Shown here: positions 60,936 to 64,000 of the stretch, in pieces | Layout of the letters: each line of letters begins with the position of its first letter | Numbering within the stretch: position 1 is the stretch's first letter | DNA from: Scatophagus argus | Taxonomy: Eukaryota; Chordata; Actinopteri; Scatophagidae | Length of the DNA stretch: 64,000 nucleotides | Direction of reading: 5' to 3' | NCBI RefSeq assembly: GCF_020382885.2 | Contig: NC_058506.1 | Coordinates: forward strand, 11,200,318 to 11,264,317 | Program-made: the position numbers and the translations under genes | The notes under the pieces: generated by a model | Told to the model about the DNA's origin: nothing | Database searches by the model: none | What the model saw: only the letters and a program-made list of their open reading frames with translations

Positions 60936-63138
60936 TCAACAAACACTGTAAAGATGACCACAGGTTTAGTGTGTTCAGTTGCACTAGAATCAATAACTGC
61001 AAGCCTTAAATATATCTTAATTTGGATGTAATTCAAATAACAATGAGTATGAAGCCTTGCAACATCACTGAAGAGAACAAGTTACTGTACTGCTTACCTT
61101 ACATGTAGAAAAACACAAGATCTGGTAGAGTTCTGCTGTGTTTCCCTATACAGTCTACATTTCTTTGTGTTGTGTGTACGTGTGTTATAAGGCTACATAC
61201 AGAGCTTCTTAAAGCTTGTTTACTGCAGTAGTCATGGTGTTCTATTCTTCTCCGGTGAGTGACAGATACAGTAGTTACCAACTGAGACAATAAAGCAAGT
61301 GGGCCACCAACAGAGCGCTGAAGCTTTGCAGCGGCTGCCTGGATGGATAGGGAAAAAGGTCCAGTGCCCAGAGTTTTGAAGGAGACCTGATTTAATTGTG
61401 GAGCACATATAAAACAAAGCTGACGCTGCCTGAAGTGCTTAGCAATGTCATGTCTTGTCATCTGCAACTCAAGTTGAGTGTGCAGTAGCATGTATTGGAA
61501 TTGTAAAATACATTTGATGGCGATTGTGTTGAATCGCACACACCACACCATGGAGAAAACATGTTGTCTTTTCCAGTGGTTGCCCTGGAGCATTTGGCCA
61601 GCGCTCAGCAATGCGCTGTGCCTCTCGGTGTTCAGCTGGCAAAATCCCAAATTTATTTCCCTCACATTAGAGGGCCTGTTTTAGCATGTAACTTTTCAGC
61701 AGGGAACATTGTAAGTGTACCAGTATACCTTTACAGAAATCACTTCATGTAATGCATTTTAAGGTATTCTGTGGTGACTATGTTCCTGCAAACTTTTCAT
61801 TCATAATATATTCTGTGGTCTATGTGTGCTGTGTGCATCATTTTTCCCTTGTCTGTCACACACTTTTAGTTTCGTGCCTGCATATTTTCAGCGGAGTGAG
61901 TTATTTTGAATTACATCCCTCTGTGTACAGCGACTCAACTCATAACAAGATAAAAGATAAGATTCATATCTTTAAAAAATGTTACTGATGTTTTAAGTAC
62001 CCATTTAAATCCCACAAAAACAACAAACACCATTTTATAAATACTTTAAATCTTGTGTTTGATAGCTATATGTTGTGACAGTTTTGACAAACTTAGTTCA
62101 AATTTCAAATATTTATACATTCATAGCTGATGTGTAGCTCTTAAAATTTGAATATCTTTTATACTTATTTATTTAACTTTTTTCCTATAGAAATAAAGCA
62201 ATGGAATGGTAAGTCGGTCATAATTAAAACTACTATATTACATTACACCCCAAATAATAGGCCTATGGGGTTTTTTTTGTTTATTTAAGTGCTTGCTCGT
62301 CAGAGTAGCTACACTACAACTGACTCACCCTTTTCAGTTTGTACTCTTAACACCTGAACTGACTTTAAGGACTTTGACTTTTACTGACACATCATGTTTC
62401 TTTCTTCACTCAGCATTCAAATGACATACCAGCTATTTTCAATTCTTACACTGCAACTGACTTCAGTTCCTGTCAGCAATTGCCCCTCAGCCTAATTTAG
62501 GCCTTGCCAAACTTCATCTTTTTCGAGTTTAACTGCTATTTGGCTTCTCTCAGAAATGCCACTTCAACTTTATTTTTGTTAGATCTTCAACGTCAACCAT
62601 TACTGCCATCAAAAGACATTCCACAAGCTCCAACAACATTTTTGGCTAACTTTGCACTGATTTCAGCACGCGCCAGCAGGAGTCTCCCGTTCCCATAGTA
62701 ACAAGCCTTCATTCAGAGCCGTCCGCAGACAGAGCGACACAGTCTTCGCCGACAGCTTTGATACATGCAGAATTAAGCTCTACTGCTTTCTTTCCGCGAC
62801 TGATGGGGTTTTCTGAAACAACCGAGAAAGCCGCTAAGAAGTCAAGGCGACGTTGTATTAGAATACATTGATTTAAAAAGTTGAGGTAAGCACCGTAGAG
62901 CTCGTCGTATAGCCTAGCTAAACTCTCTGTCACAGCCTGCGCTGTGTTGTAGTGTCCGGAAGTTCTAAGGGAAAAAAAGTGAGAAAGGCATGAAAAAAGG
63001 CAGCTGGGAAAGACTTCCAACCAAGTTTTTCCGAGCACATTGAAAACTCTGTTTTCTTTCCTCAGTCTCACAAAAGGGACAGATAACGCGCCTTACGCAA
63101 AAATATTCTAACAATTAGCTGTGTGCATTCATTTATCG
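60936..63138. other. Intergenic region and arhgap42 5' region
   Basis: No splice-linked gene was recognised. Two minus-strand open frames (61099-61665, 188 codons; 62709-63071, 120 codons) have no recognisable domain. The right end, next to arhgap42, is less AT-rich and should contain its promoter and 5' UTR. Confidence 0.5.
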
Positions 63139-63292
63139 ATGGGTCTGCCGACGCTGGAGTTTAGTGATTCTTTCCTGGACAGTCCGGAGTTCAGAGAGCG
63201 ACTGCAGTGCCATGAGATAGAACTGGAGCGCACCAACAGGTTTATAAAAGACCTCATCAAAGATGGAAACATGCTCGTGTCTGCACTCAGAA
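63139..63292 (+). CDS. arhgap42: Rho GTPase-activating protein 42 (GRAF3), first coding exon
   Basis: Partial gene: only the first coding exon is in the window, ending at AGA A|gtaagt (63292/63293). The rest lies beyond the right edge. The 51 residues start [20 protein letters not shown], followed by [20 protein letters not shown]. This is nearly identical to human ARHGAP42 and clearly closer to it than to ARHGAP26 (MGLPALEFSDCCLDSPHFRE). It is the start of the N-terminal BAR domain; complete family members add PH, RhoGAP and SH3 domains. ARHGAP42 acts on RhoA in vascular smooth muscle. 63293-64000 is intron, with no further exon recognised. Confidence 0.93.
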
Positions 63293-64000
63293 GTAAGTAC
63301 ACGTTGATTAATAGCTTGTTTATGGGGTAATAGTGCGTTACAGTCACTAAAGTTAGTCAACCAGTTTCACGGTCTGCTGCCTGATAACGCAAGACAACCC
63401 AAGGCCATCAGTTCAAACAGCCAGCGTTTATCTTACACTAGACTTTGTTAATAGTTTATTACACTGGATTGTTTTGGGGTGGTATGAGCACAACAATTAG
63501 AGAGGCAATTACAATTTAATTTGTAGGCCATAGTGTCGAAATCTGTCCGTGATAGGTTAGAAGTTTTTGTCTGTGTTTGTCTGGTTTTATGTGTTGTTTT
63601 GCAGTTGAAGTACCTAAACACCTTTTGACCTACACATGACTGAAATGAAATGAATGTTTCTGTTTACTTGGCACCCAGAAGCTGTAGGTTTAATGTGTTT
63701 CAATTGGTTTGTGCAACTTAACCAAAAATGTAAAGCACTGTATCCACCAGGACTGAAACTGACAATTATTTTCACTGTGAATTAATCTGTATGAGGTCTT
63801 GAATAATTGTTTAGTCTAAAAAGATTTACTCATTTAGAATCATATAAAACAGACAAAAGTGGCAGGAAACAGCGAATGTTCAGCATTTTCCTATGTGGTA
63901 ATGGGCACTGTTTTGATTTAAATTCTCCCTCCATTGTAATATGTTTCATTATAATGTAACAATCAGACACTGAATAACTAACCATGAAGGTGAGGTTTGT

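Noticed and set aside
61099-61665. 188-codon minus-strand open frame
   Set aside because: No recognisable domain and no splice-linked partner; composition looks like random sequence. It could be upstream untranslated sequence of the 59188-60935 gene.
1-64000. Retrovirus-like or Polinton-type element
   Set aside because: No capsid, polymerase, integrase or envelope-like frame and no paired long terminal repeats were recognised anywhere in the window.

Overview
The window is vertebrate nuclear DNA, most likely from a ray-finned (teleost, probably percomorph) fish. The genes have short exons and GT-AG introns, there are fish-type repeats (LINE tails, a tRNA-derived SINE, Tc1-like pieces, CA/TA/AGACAC microsatellites), and the proteins are recognisable fish versions of human genes. 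Most of those genes (chek1, vsig10l2, nectin1, thy1, bud13, arhgap42) lie on human 11q22-q24. snrnp35 is on human 12q24. Exon chains were assembled by hand from reading frames, splice-site dinucleotides and phase; every chain given closes in frame.

Layout, left to right. 1-475 is a copy of the 5' flank of a complement factor B-like gene, so another copy probably lies just left of the window. chek1 (+) has an untranslated first exon ending at 2751 and coding exons 3074-7592. A decayed factor B relic (8745-9500) follows, then a full 18-exon factor B/C2-like gene (minus, 10358-18810). That gene keeps its CCP and vWA domains and two of the three catalytic residues, but has Gly where the catalytic Ser should be. 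Next are vsig10l2 (minus, 20663-29580), a gene-poor stretch, and nectin1 (minus, 32852-45350, first intron 8.7 kb). thy1 (+, 48903-49593) diverges from nectin1, as in human. Then come Tc1-like debris (50.1-51.2 kb), bud13 (+, 51506-55713) with a 39-bp coding minisatellite, intronless snrnp35 (+, 57049-57747), a small unrecognised three-exon gene (minus, 59188-60935), and the first coding exon of arhgap42 (+, 63139-63292), which continues past the right edge.

The genes do not form a pathway: a checkpoint kinase, complement, three cell-surface Ig-superfamily proteins, two splicing factors and a RhoGAP. The most unusual part is the factor B region at 1-20.6 kb. Repeated flanks, a gutted relic and a predicted protease-dead full-length paralogue point to local duplication followed by divergence, with chek1 sitting among the copies. 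No retrovirus-like element, CRISPR array, rRNA or functional tRNA gene was recognised.
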